Shown in pieces: positions 1-8,288 of a stretch of DNA of 52,524 nt (positions within the stretch are counted from its first letter, which is position 1; every line of letters begins with the position of its first letter). This DNA comes from Planctomycetota bacterium (GTDB taxonomy: Bacteria > Planctomycetota > PLA2 > JAEUHO01): assembly GCA_028281445.1 (NCBI GenBank), contig JANQJW010000081.1:1-52524 (forward strand). The letters run 5' to 3'. The position numbers were made by a program, and so were the translations under genes. The notes under the pieces are model-generated. The model was not told the DNA's origin. It made no database searches and saw only the letters and a list, made by a program, of their open reading frames with translations.

Positions 1-192
1 ACGTGCTGCGATCGAATCCACGGTGCTCGCGAGATCGACAGTGTGTCCTCGCGCCGGATTCGGGCCCGAGGTCGAAGCCGAGGTTCCGAGGCGATGCCAT
101 TGAGCATCGCCGAGCGGTTCTCGACAAAGAGGTCGGGTTCGAAGACCAGCGAGGACCGCGCGATTTCAACGTCAGTTCATGCAACATGCGGG
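1..192. other. Left edge, no confident gene
   Basis: No reading frame here is convincing. A minus-strand frame stays open through most of it and runs off the left edge, and a short plus-strand frame ends near position 110. Neither has a recognisable motif or a good ribosome binding site. It could hold the edge of a neighbouring gene or be intergenic. Confidence 0.3.
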
Positions 193-1008
193 CTAGGCGC
201 CTTCGTCTTTCTTCTTCCCGCCACCCTTGTTCTTCTTGCCCTCACGCTTCTTGCGCTGGCGCTCTTTCTTTTTCTCGGCCTTCTCCTTGGCCTTGGCGGC
301 GGCCTCTTCACGCTCGCGCGCCATCGCGTCGAAGTCGAACGTCTTCTCGTGGTCCCGCCACCAGGCGCGCCAGCGGTCCGGATCCCGACCGAAACGTTGA
401 CCGGTGGCGTACTGCAGCGCCTTGCTTGCGGCCCCGTTGTGGTGGCTCCGCTTGCGGCCCTTGGCGAGGTACTGGATCAATCGGTCGACCGCGTCCCTGT
501 GAGGGACGGCCGCGACAGCGTTGAGGCGAGCCTGGGCGACGTCGGTCTCCGTGCCCGGCTCGATGTCCGCGAGGAGCGGCTTGATCGACGAGGGCTGTGC
601 CAGCTTGTCGAGCGCAGCGACGACGATGAGCAGCTCGTCCTGGTCCTCGGGCTTCTTGCTCAGACGCCGCAAGCGCGGGTTGAGCCCGGCCGCGGCCTTC
701 TTCTTGTCGCTCTTCGTCTCGCGGGTGCCGAGTGCCTTGGTGGCCGCCTGCCGGATCATCGGCTCCGGATCGGCGAGGAGCCGGAGGAGCGGCTTGAGGA
801 GGGACTCGTGCGGACAGTCGGCGGCGTCCTGCGCAGCCTTGAAGCGCACATCGTTGCTCTTGTCCTTGAGACCGGCCACGATGCGCGCGGCGGTCGCCTC
901 CGCGTCCTCTTCGGGCGAACGGCCCTCGGCCCACACGGGGGTGGTCCAGAGCGCGGTCACGAACACAGCCAGCAGGAACGGGGCGAAGCGCTGGATACGG
1001 ATCGACAT
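193..1008 (-). CDS. Exported HEAT-repeat protein with lysine-rich tail
   Basis: The 271-residue product begins with a signal peptide (hydrophobic stretch FLLAVFVTALW, cleavage probably after VWA). It continues with roughly four HEAT-like helical repeats, for example DVRFKAAQDAADCP and EPMIRQAATKALG. The C-terminal block GRDPDRWRAWWRDHEK is a Trp-rich end common in exported HEAT proteins of this kind. The last 45 residues are almost all Lys, Glu, Arg, Ala and Gly. The start is supported by AGGAGGAT just upstream. HEAT repeats usually bind other proteins, so a scaffold role outside the cytoplasm is inferred; the partner is unknown. It is divergent from the gene at 1098. Confidence 0.8.
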   Translation of the reverse strand: MSIRIQRFAPFLLAVFVTALWTTPVWAEGRSPEEDAEATAARIVAGLKDKSNDVRFKAAQDAADCPHESLLKPLLRLLADPEPMIRQAATKALGTRETKSDKKKAAAGLNPRLRRLSKKPEDQDELLIVVAALDKLAQPSSIKPLLADIEPGTETDVAQARLNAVAAVPHRDAVDRLIQYLAKGRKRSHHNGAASKALQYATGQRFGRDPDRWRAWWRDHEKTFDFDAMAREREEAAAKAKEKAEKKKERQRKKREGKKNKGGGKKKDEGA

Positions 1009-1097
1009 GGGGATCCTCCTCGGCCCCCTGATACCCCGCCGGGACGCGTTGGTCTCGCTTCCCTTGTCGAGGATGTAAATGCCGTATTCTCAGGCAG

Positions 1098-1601
1098 ATG
1101 GATACGCGCCCCGTCGCTCGCTCGGCCCGCTTCGACCGCAGCCGGTCCTACCGCTACCGGCTCGGACGCTCCTGGGATCCCGCCGGGGGGCGGGCCGCCT
1201 TCGTCCTTCTCAACCCCAGTGCCGCGGACGAGACGCAGGACGATCCCACCCTGCGGCGCTGCCTGGGCTTCGCGCGGCACTGGGGCTTCGGCGTCCTGGA
1301 AGTCGTCAACCTCTTCGCCTGGCGCAGCGCACATCCGCGCGATCTACGCCGCGTCGCGGATCCGGTGGGCCCCCGTAACGACCGCCACATCCGTGAGACC
1401 GTCCAGGCCGCGGACTTCGTGCTCGCGGGCTGGGGCAACGCAGGGACGCTCCAGGGACGTGCCGCCGCCGTGGACGCCGTGCTGGCCACGCTTCCGGCGG
1501 TGCATTGCCTCGGTGTGACCAAGGCCGGCCAACCGCGTCATCCGCTCTACGTGCCTGCCGCGCGCCGCCCGTGTCGCTATGCTCCCAGCTTCCGGAGGTA
1601 G
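1098..1601 (+). CDS. DUF1643 domain protein
   Basis: The 167-residue product matches the DUF1643 family along its length: an N-terminal RYRLGRSWD segment, the conserved FVLLNPSAADETQDDPTLRRC block, GFGVLEVVNLFAWRS, and the later DFVLAGWGNAG segment. The biochemical function of this family is not established. The stop lies 3 bases before the next start, and the ribosome binding site of that gene (GGAGG) lies inside this one, so translation is probably coupled to the M20 hydrolase downstream. Whether they share a pathway is unknown. Confidence 0.8.
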   Translation: MDTRPVARSARFDRSRSYRYRLGRSWDPAGGRAAFVLLNPSAADETQDDPTLRRCLGFARHWGFGVLEVVNLFAWRSAHPRDLRRVADPVGPRNDRHIRETVQAADFVLAGWGNAGTLQGRAAAVDAVLATLPAVHCLGVTKAGQPRHPLYVPAARRPCRYAPSFRR

Positions 1602-1604
1602 TCC

Positions 1605-2774
1605 ATGCCCGTACGCCCGCAGCCGACCACGACCGACACGGAGGAGATGCGGGATACCCGTCGAGACCTCCACCGCCACCCGGAGCTGAAGTACGAGGAA
1701 CACCGCACGGCGGGCATCGTCGCTGGACGCCTTCGCGAGATCGGGTACACGCCGACGGAGGGCGTCGGGCGAACCGGCGTCGTGACGACGCTCGAGGGTT
1801 CGGAGCCTGGGCGCTGCGTGCTGCTGCGGGCCGACATGGACGCGCTGCCGCTGCAGGAGCTCAACGAGGTGGACTACGCCTCCGGCACGCCGAACGTCAT
1901 GCACGCGTGCGGGCACGACGGGCACACCGCGATCGCCCTGGGCGTCGCGCGCATGCTTCACCGCGAGCAGCCTGCCAAGGGAACGATCAAGTTCATGTTC
2001 CAACCCGCGGAAGAGGGCGGCAACGGTGCGGACGCGATGATCGATGACGGGGTGCTCGAAGACCCCAAGGTCGATGCGGCCTTCGGCCTGCACGTATGGA
2101 ACCACCTCGATGTCGGCAAGGTGGCCGTGGTCGATGGCCCCTTCATGGCCTCGGTGGACGAGTTCACGGTCCGCGTCACCGGAACGGGCGGCCACGGCGC
2201 GATGCCGCATGAGACACGCGATCCGGTCTTGGCGTCGGCGCACATCGTCACAGCCCTGCAGCAGGTCGTGGCGCGCAATGTGAGCCCGCTCGAAGCGGCG
2301 GTCGTCACGATCGGTGCGATCCACGGAGGCGAGGCGTTCAACATCGTGCCGGAGGAGGTCGAGCTACGCGGGACGGCCCGCAGCTTCGACGAGGAGGTAT
2401 GGGCTTCTCTGCCGAATCACATCGCACGCGTCGCTGAACGCACCGCCGAGGCCTTCGGCTGCAAGGCGTCGGTCGAGATCGAGCGCTTGATGCGACCGAC
2501 GATCAACGATCCCGAGATGGCGGAGCTCGTGCGCGAGGTGGCGCGCGAGGTCGTCGGCGAGAAGAACATCGTCTCCGAGCGCACGATGGGTGGGGAGGAC
2601 TTCGCCGAGGTGCTGGCACGCGTCCCGGGCTGCTACTTCTTCGTCGGATCGCGCAACGAGGCCGAGGGCAAGGTGCACCCGCACCACTCGCCGTATTTCG
2701 ACATCGACGAGGGCGCGCTGCCGATCGGTGCTCGGATGCTCTCGGGCATTGCGCACCGCTTCCTTGACGAGTAG
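1605..2774 (+). CDS. M20 family amidohydrolase (N-acyl amino acid hydrolase type)
   Basis: This 389-residue protein is a full-length M20D-type metallo-amidohydrolase, related to hippurate hydrolase and N-acyl-L-amino acid amidohydrolase. Visible motifs are RDLHRHPELKYEE near the N-terminus, the metal/catalytic block MHACGHDGHTA, QPAEEGGNGADAMIDDG with the catalytic glutamate pair, and HHSPYFDIDEGAL near the C-terminus. The central dimerisation domain starts near DEFTVRVTGTGGHGAMPHE. No signal peptide is seen, so it is probably cytoplasmic and cleaves an acyl group from an amino acid or similar amide. The substrate cannot be told from sequence. GGAGG sits 9 bases before the ATG. Confidence 0.88.
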   Translation: MPVRPQPTTTDTEEMRDTRRDLHRHPELKYEEHRTAGIVAGRLREIGYTPTEGVGRTGVVTTLEGSEPGRCVLLRADMDALPLQELNEVDYASGTPNVMHACGHDGHTAIALGVARMLHREQPAKGTIKFMFQPAEEGGNGADAMIDDGVLEDPKVDAAFGLHVWNHLDVGKVAVVDGPFMASVDEFTVRVTGTGGHGAMPHETRDPVLASAHIVTALQQVVARNVSPLEAAVVTIGAIHGGEAFNIVPEEVELRGTARSFDEEVWASLPNHIARVAERTAEAFGCKASVEIERLMRPTINDPEMAELVREVAREVVGEKNIVSERTMGGEDFAEVLARVPGCYFFVGSRNEAEGKVHPHHSPYFDIDEGALPIGARMLSGIAHRFLDE

Positions 2775-2803
2775 CCGATCTGGACTACGGCGGCGCTCTG
2801 CTG

Positions 2804-2937
2804 GGACTCCGCAGAGGCACAGAGTCCAGGAACGCGCCGCCACGACGCGCCGCGGTTCTCTAGATTGCAGCCCACAAGAAGAGGAGCCGGCAGCGTCTGA
2901 AGGGACGCGCTCTGCGTCTCTGCGACTCTGTGGAGGT
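2804..2937. repeat. Inverted pair of CTCTG-rich intergenic repeats
   Basis: Between two converging genes there are two related blocks in opposite orientation: GGACTCCGCAGAGGCACAG at 2804-2822 (continuing to 2827) and CTCTGCGTCTCTGCGACTC at 2910-2928 (continuing to 2937). The left block is also a palindrome in itself (GGACTC...GAGTCC). Such CTCTGYGYCTCTGCG strings are familiar as dispersed intergenic repeats in environmental genomes. A role in ending both converging transcripts is possible. Confidence 0.5.
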
Positions 2938-2938
2938 T

Positions 2939-3691
2939 TCAGTCACCCGCGCCCGCCGCCGACTCGCGCGCAGCGTCCAGCTCCGGCCAGAAGCCGGCCA
3001 GCGAGGCCGACGCCGGGCCGCGCACGTGCACGCTGTACCAGTCGCTGACCGGGGTCTCCTCCGGGTTCACCTCTACGCAGAGCGCGCCGCGCTGGACGGC
3101 GAGCCGCGGCAGGTCCGCCGCGGGGAACACGACCCCGGACGTCCCGATCGAGATCAGCAGGTCGCACTCCGAGATGGCCGCGATCGCCGCCTCGATGGGG
3201 GCGGGCTGCATCGGGTCCTCGAACCAGACGATGTCCGGACGCCGCCACGTACCGCACGCCGGACAGCGCCGAGCGCCGATCGGCACCTCCCGGTTCTCGA
3301 CCGCGCGCGGCGGGCAGTCGCAGCGGATGCGCCACACGCTGCCGTGGAGCTCACTGACGTCGGTCGCGCCCGCCCTCTGATGCAAACCGTCGATGTTCTG
3401 TGTGACGATCTTCGTGCCCGCCACCCGACGCTGTACCTCGGCGATGATGCGATGGGCTTGCGAGGGTTCCACGGCGCCCATACGGCGTCGGCGCTCGTCG
3501 TGGAATTCCCAGACCTTCTCCGGGTCGCGATCGAACGCGCGTTGGCAGGCGTAGTCCTGCCAGTCGTACGACCCCCAGATGCCACCCTTGCCGCGGTAGG
3601 TAGGGAGTCCGCACTCCGCAGAAAGACCCGCACCGGTGAAGAAGACGATCCGGCGAAAGCGATGTAGCGCGAGATCTTCGTGGGTCGTCAC
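2939..3691 (-). CDS. Sir2 family NAD-dependent protein deacylase (sirtuin 1 of 2)
   Basis: The GTG start at 3691 overlaps the TGA of the upstream gene; the open frame extends further upstream, but that part lies inside the endonuclease gene. The 250-residue product has the sirtuin motifs GAGLSAECG (about 20-28), TYRGKGG, QNID (98-101) and the catalytic His in LHG (116-117). Zinc ligands are C124 and C126, then C143 and C146, so the first pair is C-x-C instead of the usual C-x2-C. At the place of the Tyr/Arg pair that favours succinyl-lysine in CobB and SIRT5, it has His64 and Arg67. It probably removes acyl groups from lysine using NAD; acyl preference is uncertain. Confidence 0.85.
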   Translation of the reverse strand: MTTHEDLALHRFRRIVFFTGAGLSAECGLPTYRGKGGIWGSYDWQDYACQRAFDRDPEKVWEFHDERRRRMGAVEPSQAHRIIAEVQRRVAGTKIVTQNIDGLHQRAGATDVSELHGSVWRIRCDCPPRAVENREVPIGARRCPACGTWRRPDIVWFEDPMQPAPIEAAIAAISECDLLISIGTSGVVFPAADLPRLAVQRGALCVEVNPEETPVSDWYSVHVRGPASASLAGFWPELDAARESAAGAGD

Positions 3692-4581
3692 TTCTTGCTC
3701 TTCTTCCGAGTGGGCGCCGGGGTCAGGACGAAATCCGCGTAGAGCAGGTTGTGATCCGAGATCGCGGTCTCCTTGGTGTCCAGGGCCATCGCGAACTTGC
3801 GCAGCGTGAGTGTGCCGCTCGCGCCCGAGCGGAAGAGGATGTGATCCGGGAACCAACCCGTGATCTTCTTGTCGGGCCGGGGCCAGCCAAGCCGCGTGGG
3901 CTTGCCGGGACGCCAGACGCGGTCGTGTCCGAGGACGGGTGGGTTGGCATCGATCAGGCCGGGCTCGAGCAACGCCTGGTAGTCGGCGGTGAGCCGGCCC
4001 TTCTCGACCGGCCACGTGTTGAGGTCTGCGGGGACGACAAGCGGCCGGTCACGGAGGTCAGCAAGGTGACGCAGGAAGAAGTGCAGCTGTTTCGTGCGCG
4101 GATTGTCTGGGCCGAAAGCGAGTGCCAGATGACTCGTGATGACACGCATCCTGCCCGCCGGCGTCTCGACGACGGCCTCGAGGAGTCCCTTGCCTGCAAT
4201 GCGCTCGCTGAAGTTGAGACCCTCGTAGAGCGGGAACTTGATGAATCGCGAGGAGACGACGGGGTAGCGCGAGACCATCATCAGCCCGCCCTTGCCGGGC
4301 ACGGCGTGCGGGAGTTGGGGCTTCAGAGCCGTCGCGATCCGGCGCTGGTCCTGCGGCGTCCAGATCTCCTGGAGACAAAGGACGTCGAGGGCCAGCGGGC
4401 GGACGCAGCCGGCGAGCTTGTCGCGGCGTGCGTTCATGTCCTGGGACACGAGCGGGATCAACCACGCATTGAAGCTGGCAACGCGCAGGGCCAGCGGCTT
4501 CCGCGGCGGGGCCTTCTCGTCGCCCGCGGCCGGCCCGGCCAGCAGCGCGAAGGCGAGCAGAAATGTGATCGCGCTTCGCAT
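3688..4581 (-). CDS. Exported endonuclease/exonuclease/phosphatase-family hydrolase
   Basis: The start at 4581 gives a clear signal peptide (MRSAITFLLAFALLAGPAAG); the frame upstream adds only a non-conserved 18 residues. The mature domain keeps all hallmark residues of the EEP fold: Asn in VASFNAW, Glu in LCLQEIW, the DLN pair in VPADLNTWP and the SDH triad in ISDHNLLYADF. This favours an active metal-dependent phosphodiesterase, of the neutral sphingomyelinase or DNase I-like kind; the substrate is not decidable. The C-terminus is basic (TRKKSKK). It is exported, whereas the sirtuin coupled to it by a 4-base overlap looks cytoplasmic, so the link may be regulatory only. Confidence 0.8.
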   Translation of the reverse strand: MRSAITFLLAFALLAGPAAGDEKAPPRKPLALRVASFNAWLIPLVSQDMNARRDKLAGCVRPLALDVLCLQEIWTPQDQRRIATALKPQLPHAVPGKGGLMMVSRYPVVSSRFIKFPLYEGLNFSERIAGKGLLEAVVETPAGRMRVITSHLALAFGPDNPRTKQLHFFLRHLADLRDRPLVVPADLNTWPVEKGRLTADYQALLEPGLIDANPPVLGHDRVWRPGKPTRLGWPRPDKKITGWFPDHILFRSGASGTLTLRKFAMALDTKETAISDHNLLYADFVLTPAPTRKKSKK

Positions 4582-4652
4582 GCGGGCGACCAGACTATCA
4601 ACGCCAGAGGCCTTGGTAGGGTCCGGGTTCGGCACGGGAGAAGGACGCGGCC

Positions 4653-6149
4653 ATGATCGACGCCCGGAAGGAGCTGCAGCTCCTCATCCGCTCCCGGTAC
4701 CCGTTCGTGGCGATCCACTCGGCTGACGAGGCACGCGTTGAGGCCCTGCTCGACAAGGTGGCCCGGGAAGAGGACCTGCCCCTGCTCATCTGGAGCTCCA
4801 CGCGCGGGATGCGACGCTCGGGCATGCTTGTCGCCAGCACGCGCGGCCGCACTCTCGACGACGCCCTCCAGGAAGCCAAGGCGAAGTCCAGCGAAGCGCT
4901 GTTCTTCTTCAAGGACATTCATACGCACCTCCAACAGGCCGAGCTTGTCCGGCGGCTCTTGGACATCGCGGCGTACTTCCGGGCGGACCGACGCACGCTT
5001 GTCATGGCGGGCGCCGACATCGAGATCCCCAAGGCGCTGGACCATCACTGCGCGTCGTTGCGGCTGCCAATGCCGACCGACGAGGAGCTGAAGCGGCTCG
5101 CGTGGCGCGTCGTGCACGACTTCTCGCACGGGCAGGACGTAGAGATCGACATGAGCTCTACGTCGTTCGTGCGACTGATCGACAGCCTCAAGGGCCTGAG
5201 CCACCTGGAAGCGGAGCGTGCGTTGTGCCGCGCCGTTGCCGATGACCTCAAGCTCAGCGAAGACGACGTCGAGCAGGTCATCCGCATCAAGAAGGAGGTG
5301 CTCGAGGAAGGCGGTGTCCTCGAGTACGTGCCCGTAGACGTCGGGCCGGAGGACATCGGAGGACTCGACGCGCTGAAGAGCTGGCTCGCCGTGCGGCGAG
5401 ACGCCCTGACGGACAAGGCGCGCGCCTTCGGTCTGCCGGCGCCCAAGGGGGTGATCCTGCTCGGCGTCCAGGGGTGCGGAAAGAGCCTGGCGGCCAAGGC
5501 CGCCGCCGCCGACTGGGACATGCCTCTGCTGCGGCTCGAGGCCGGGCGGATCTACGACAAGTACATCGGGGAATCGGACAAGAACCTCGAGCGGGCTCTG
5601 GACGCCGCCGAGCACATGGCGCCCTGCATCCTGATGATCGACGAGATCGAGAAGGCGTTCGCCTACGGCCGCAGTGCGGACAGCGACGGCGGCTTGTCCC
5701 AGCGCATCTTCGGGCGCCTGCTCACGTGGCTCCAGGACCGAACCGCGCCGGTCTTCCTCGTCGCGACCTGCAACGACGTGACGCAGCTCCCTCCCGAGCT
5801 GATGCGCAAGGGCCGCTTCGACGAGATCTTCTTCGTCGACCTCCCAGATCCCGGCGAGCGTCAGGCCATCTTCCGCGTGCATCTCGCCGCGCGCGATCGC
5901 GATCCGGCAAGGTTCGATCTCGACGCGCTGGCCCAAGCGACGGATGGCTTCAGCGGAGCGGAGATCGAGCAGGCCATCGTGGCCGGGCTCTACGCCGCGT
6001 TCGCGCAAGAGGAGGACCTCACGACCGCCACGATTCTCGCCGAAGTGGAGGCGACGCAGCCATTGTCGGTTACCCGCCGGGAGGAGATCACGGCGCTGCG
6101 AACGTGGGCCGAGGGCCGCGCCGTACCGGCGAGCGGATCCGACGCGTGA
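4653..6149 (+). CDS. Ycf46-like AAA ATPase
   Basis: The 498-residue product has the N-terminal region typical of Ycf46-type AAA proteins (about 1-230, with [20 protein letters not shown]) followed by one AAA module. Walker A is GVQGCGKS near 271, Walker B is [12 protein letters not shown] near 325, the sensor-1 Asn is in VATCN near 373, and the arginine finger is in [10 protein letters not shown] near 386. The lid helix follows ([16 protein letters not shown]). It probably forms a cytoplasmic ATP-driven ring. In cyanobacteria relatives affect photosynthetic and CO2 regulation; no such role is implied here. Its stop overlaps the GTG of the membrane HEAT protein at 6146, a candidate partner. 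Confidence 0.87.
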   Translation: MIDARKELQLLIRSRYPFVAIHSADEARVEALLDKVAREEDLPLLIWSSTRGMRRSGMLVASTRGRTLDDALQEAKAKSSEALFFFKDIHTHLQQAELVRRLLDIAAYFRADRRTLVMAGADIEIPKALDHHCASLRLPMPTDEELKRLAWRVVHDFSHGQDVEIDMSSTSFVRLIDSLKGLSHLEAERALCRAVADDLKLSEDDVEQVIRIKKEVLEEGGVLEYVPVDVGPEDIGGLDALKSWLAVRRDALTDKARAFGLPAPKGVILLGVQGCGKSLAAKAAAADWDMPLLRLEAGRIYDKYIGESDKNLERALDAAEHMAPCILMIDEIEKAFAYGRSADSDGGLSQRIFGRLLTWLQDRTAPVFLVATCNDVTQLPPELMRKGRFDEIFFVDLPDPGERQAIFRVHLAARDRDPARFDLDALAQATDGFSGAEIEQAIVAGLYAAFAQEEDLTTATILAEVEATQPLSVTRREEITALRTWAEGRAVPASGSDA

Positions 6150-7405
6150 GAAGCCGCCCGCCCGTCGCAGCCATCGCTCTCATCGTCCTCGTGGGGACGA
6201 TCAGTGCCGTCTTCCTTCTATCGAGACGCGATCAGCCCTCCGGTGGAGCGAGCGGCGATGGCGGTCCCACGAAAGCGGACGTAGCGGCAGAGCCCCTGAC
6301 GTCACTGGCCCCGCGGGTCCGGGGACTCATGACCGGGGGCACGGATCTGCTGACTGCCGAGGCGCGTACGCGCCAGTGGGTGGATGCCGTCATCGATCGG
6401 GACCGCAAGCAGCCGCGCGACGTCATCCACGCCGCGCTCGCGCACCCCGACTGGGCTGTGAACTGGACCGGCGCGATGGCTGTCGCCCGCTACGGCCCTG
6501 CGGGCAAGGAGCTCGCGACCGCGCTCGTGCCGCTGCTCGGGGCGGACAACCCCTGGGTCCGGCGCGCCGCCGCGCAGGGAGCCGCCTACGTAGGAGAGGG
6601 CTTCGAAACGATGGTGCCCGCCTTGCGAGACGCGGCGCTGGATCCCGAGGCAACCGTGCGTGAGCCCGCGGTGCGCACCCTGGCGCGCCGTTCCGCGCGA
6701 CACCTCGACCTGTTGCCCGTGTTCGTCCGGGCCCTCGAGGACGAGAACAGGCTGGTGCGCGGCGCGGCAACGTACGGGATCGCCCAGATCGAGATTCAGG
6801 AGCGCCTGCCGGAAGAGGCCCGCCCCAAGATCGTGGCCGCCCTGACACGGCGACTGGACGACGAGTCCTCCGAGGTGCGCATGTACGCGGCCATGGCTAT
6901 TGGTCGCGCGGGCACGGCGGCCGCGCCGGCGCTCGAAGCGCTGCTCGGCCTGCTGGACGACGAACACGCGCTCGTGCGCACACAGGCCTCCACTGCGCTG
7001 GGCTCACTCGATGCGATCGCGATTCCCGTGCTCAAGGACGCATTGGCCACTGATCGAGGCGAACGGGCATCGCTCTTGCTGTGGTCGTTGCGTCTGATCG
7101 GCGATCCGGCCGTTCCGGTCATCGAAGAAGCAACCCGTCATCCCAGCGCCGTTGTTCGCGTGCACGCGGCCATGAAGCTCTGGGAGCTCGAGCGCAACAC
7201 GGAGTCGACCGTGGATCTGCTGATTGAAGCCCTGGCCTCGACGGACAAGAACGCGCTGTACCAGGCAGCCAGCGCACTGGGCCGGCTCGGACCGCGCGCC
7301 GTGAAGGCGGTACCGGTCCTGGAGACGCTCCGTGAACACGAGGAAGCCCTTGTGCGTGACGCGGTGCGTGGCGCGCTGCGCGTGATCGCACCCGGCAAGA
7401 AGTGA
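6146..7405 (+). CDS. Membrane-anchored HEAT-repeat protein
   Basis: The GTG at 6146 overlaps the TGA of the AAA gene and gives 419 residues. The frame is open further upstream, but only as a shadow of the AAA gene. A single N-terminal membrane segment or uncleaved signal (AAIALIVLVGTISAVFLL, about residues 8-25) is followed by a polar linker and then an almost continuous array of about eight HEAT/armadillo-like repeats, such as NPWVRRAAAQGAAYVGEG and HALVRTQASTALGSL. The repeat domain most likely faces outward. It has no catalytic motif. The tight coupling suggests that it acts with, or is handled alongside, the AAA ATPase; this is inference. Confidence 0.78.
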   Translation: MRSRPPVAAIALIVLVGTISAVFLLSRRDQPSGGASGDGGPTKADVAAEPLTSLAPRVRGLMTGGTDLLTAEARTRQWVDAVIDRDRKQPRDVIHAALAHPDWAVNWTGAMAVARYGPAGKELATALVPLLGADNPWVRRAAAQGAAYVGEGFETMVPALRDAALDPEATVREPAVRTLARRSARHLDLLPVFVRALEDENRLVRGAATYGIAQIEIQERLPEEARPKIVAALTRRLDDESSEVRMYAAMAIGRAGTAAAPALEALLGLLDDEHALVRTQASTALGSLDAIAIPVLKDALATDRGERASLLLWSLRLIGDPAVPVIEEATRHPSAVVRVHAAMKLWELERNTESTVDLLIEALASTDKNALYQAASALGRLGPRAVKAVPVLETLREHEEALVRDAVRGALRVIAPGKK

Positions 7406-7421
7406 CCGTTTTTTGACGGAA

Positions 7422-7442
7422 CCCGCTGTTGCGGGGCATTTT
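7422..7442 (+). terminator. Weak hairpin terminator candidate
   Basis: CCCGC-TGTT-GCGGG forms a 5 bp stem just after the HEAT gene and is followed by CATTTT. A run of six T lies earlier at 7409-7414. The stem is short, so termination is plausible but not sure. Confidence 0.35.
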
Positions 7443-7450
7443 CCGCGCTT

Positions 7451-7482
7451 GCACGATTCGTTCGACGCTGCACGAATCGTTC
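7451..7482. promoter_or_regulatory. Duplicated near-palindromic boxes, possible operator
   Basis: GCACGATTCGTTC at 7451-7463 recurs as GCACGAATCGTTC at 7470-7482, one base different and 19 bases apart. The inner parts ACGATTCGT and ACGAATCGT are exact reverse complements, so the pair reads both as a direct and as an inverted repeat. It lies about 190 bases before the nfeD-like gene with no gene in between. A regulator binding site is a reasonable guess; no regulator can be named. Confidence 0.35.
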
Positions 7483-7670
7483 AGGATCCGAGGACAGTGG
7501 GGCTGGAGCCCGCGGCCTTGCGCGCGTGAGGCGGGAGCGGCACAATCTCCAAGCCAGCGGCGGGTAGGGTGCGCTAACGGGGGTCTCGCGGGGGACGGGA
7601 GACGGCTCTCGCAGCCTCGGCACGCGAGTTGATTCGTGCTCGGCACTACCGTTGGGCTGGAGGTCCCGCG

Positions 7671-8246
7671 ATGCATAGCGTCTTCTACTGGTGTGCCTGG
7701 ATCGGATCGGTCCTGCTCGTCGTCCAGCTCGTCCTGCAGATCATGGGGCTGGGCGATGCGGACCTCGATGCCGGCGGAGCCGATATCGACGTGGACTCCG
7801 GCCTCGATGCCGGGGATCCGGCCCACGGAACGGCCGGCAACGTCTTCTTCGGTGTACTGAGCTTCAAGGCACTCGTCGCATTCCTCGCGGTGTTCGGTCT
7901 GACCGGGCTCTCGCTCGAGGACGCGGCACTGTCGCAGTTCAACCACATCTCGCTTGCGGTCCTGGCAGGCCTCGTCGCTATGGTGCTCGTCGCGTACCTG
8001 ATGCGTGCGCTGCATCAGCTGGGCTCGTCCGGCAGCGTCGTGCTGGCGAACGCGGTGGGTCGCAAGGCATCGGTCTACCTCCGCATCCCCGCGAACGGCG
8101 AGGGACGGGGCAAGGTGACCGTCGAGATCCAGAAACGAACAGTCGAGCTGGCCGCGATCACGGACGGCGATTCGATCGACACCGGACAGGTCGTCGAGAT
8201 CCTCGAAGTCCTGCCGAACGAGACAGTTCGAGTGACCGCGGCCTGA
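7671..8246 (+). CDS. NfeD-like membrane protein
   Basis: The ATG at 7671 is preceded by GGAGG, so I prefer it to the GTG at 7629. The 191-residue protein has an N-terminal membrane segment (FYWCAWIGSVLLVVQLVLQI), an Asp-rich loop (GDADLDAGGADIDVDSGLDAGD), two further membrane segments (about 60-85 and 95-120) and a C-terminal beta-rich OB-fold-like domain (about 130-190, GSVVLANAVGRKASVYLRI). This layout and the flotillin gene directly after it match the NfeD/YuaF/YqiJ family. These proteins are thought to work with flotillins in organising membrane domains. The acidic loop could bind cations. Confidence 0.75.
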   Translation: MHSVFYWCAWIGSVLLVVQLVLQIMGLGDADLDAGGADIDVDSGLDAGDPAHGTAGNVFFGVLSFKALVAFLAVFGLTGLSLEDAALSQFNHISLAVLAGLVAMVLVAYLMRALHQLGSSGSVVLANAVGRKASVYLRIPANGEGRGKVTVEIQKRTVELAAITDGDSIDTGQVVEILEVLPNETVRVTAA

Positions 8247-8288
8247 CCGCGTGCGTCGAACCTACGAACCTTCCAGGAGGAGAACCAG

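Noticed and set aside
43..1518. 491-codon plus-strand frame
   Set aside because: It runs opposite to the HEAT gene and across the DUF1643 gene in another register, with low-complexity Arg/Gly/Leu product. It is a high-GC shadow.
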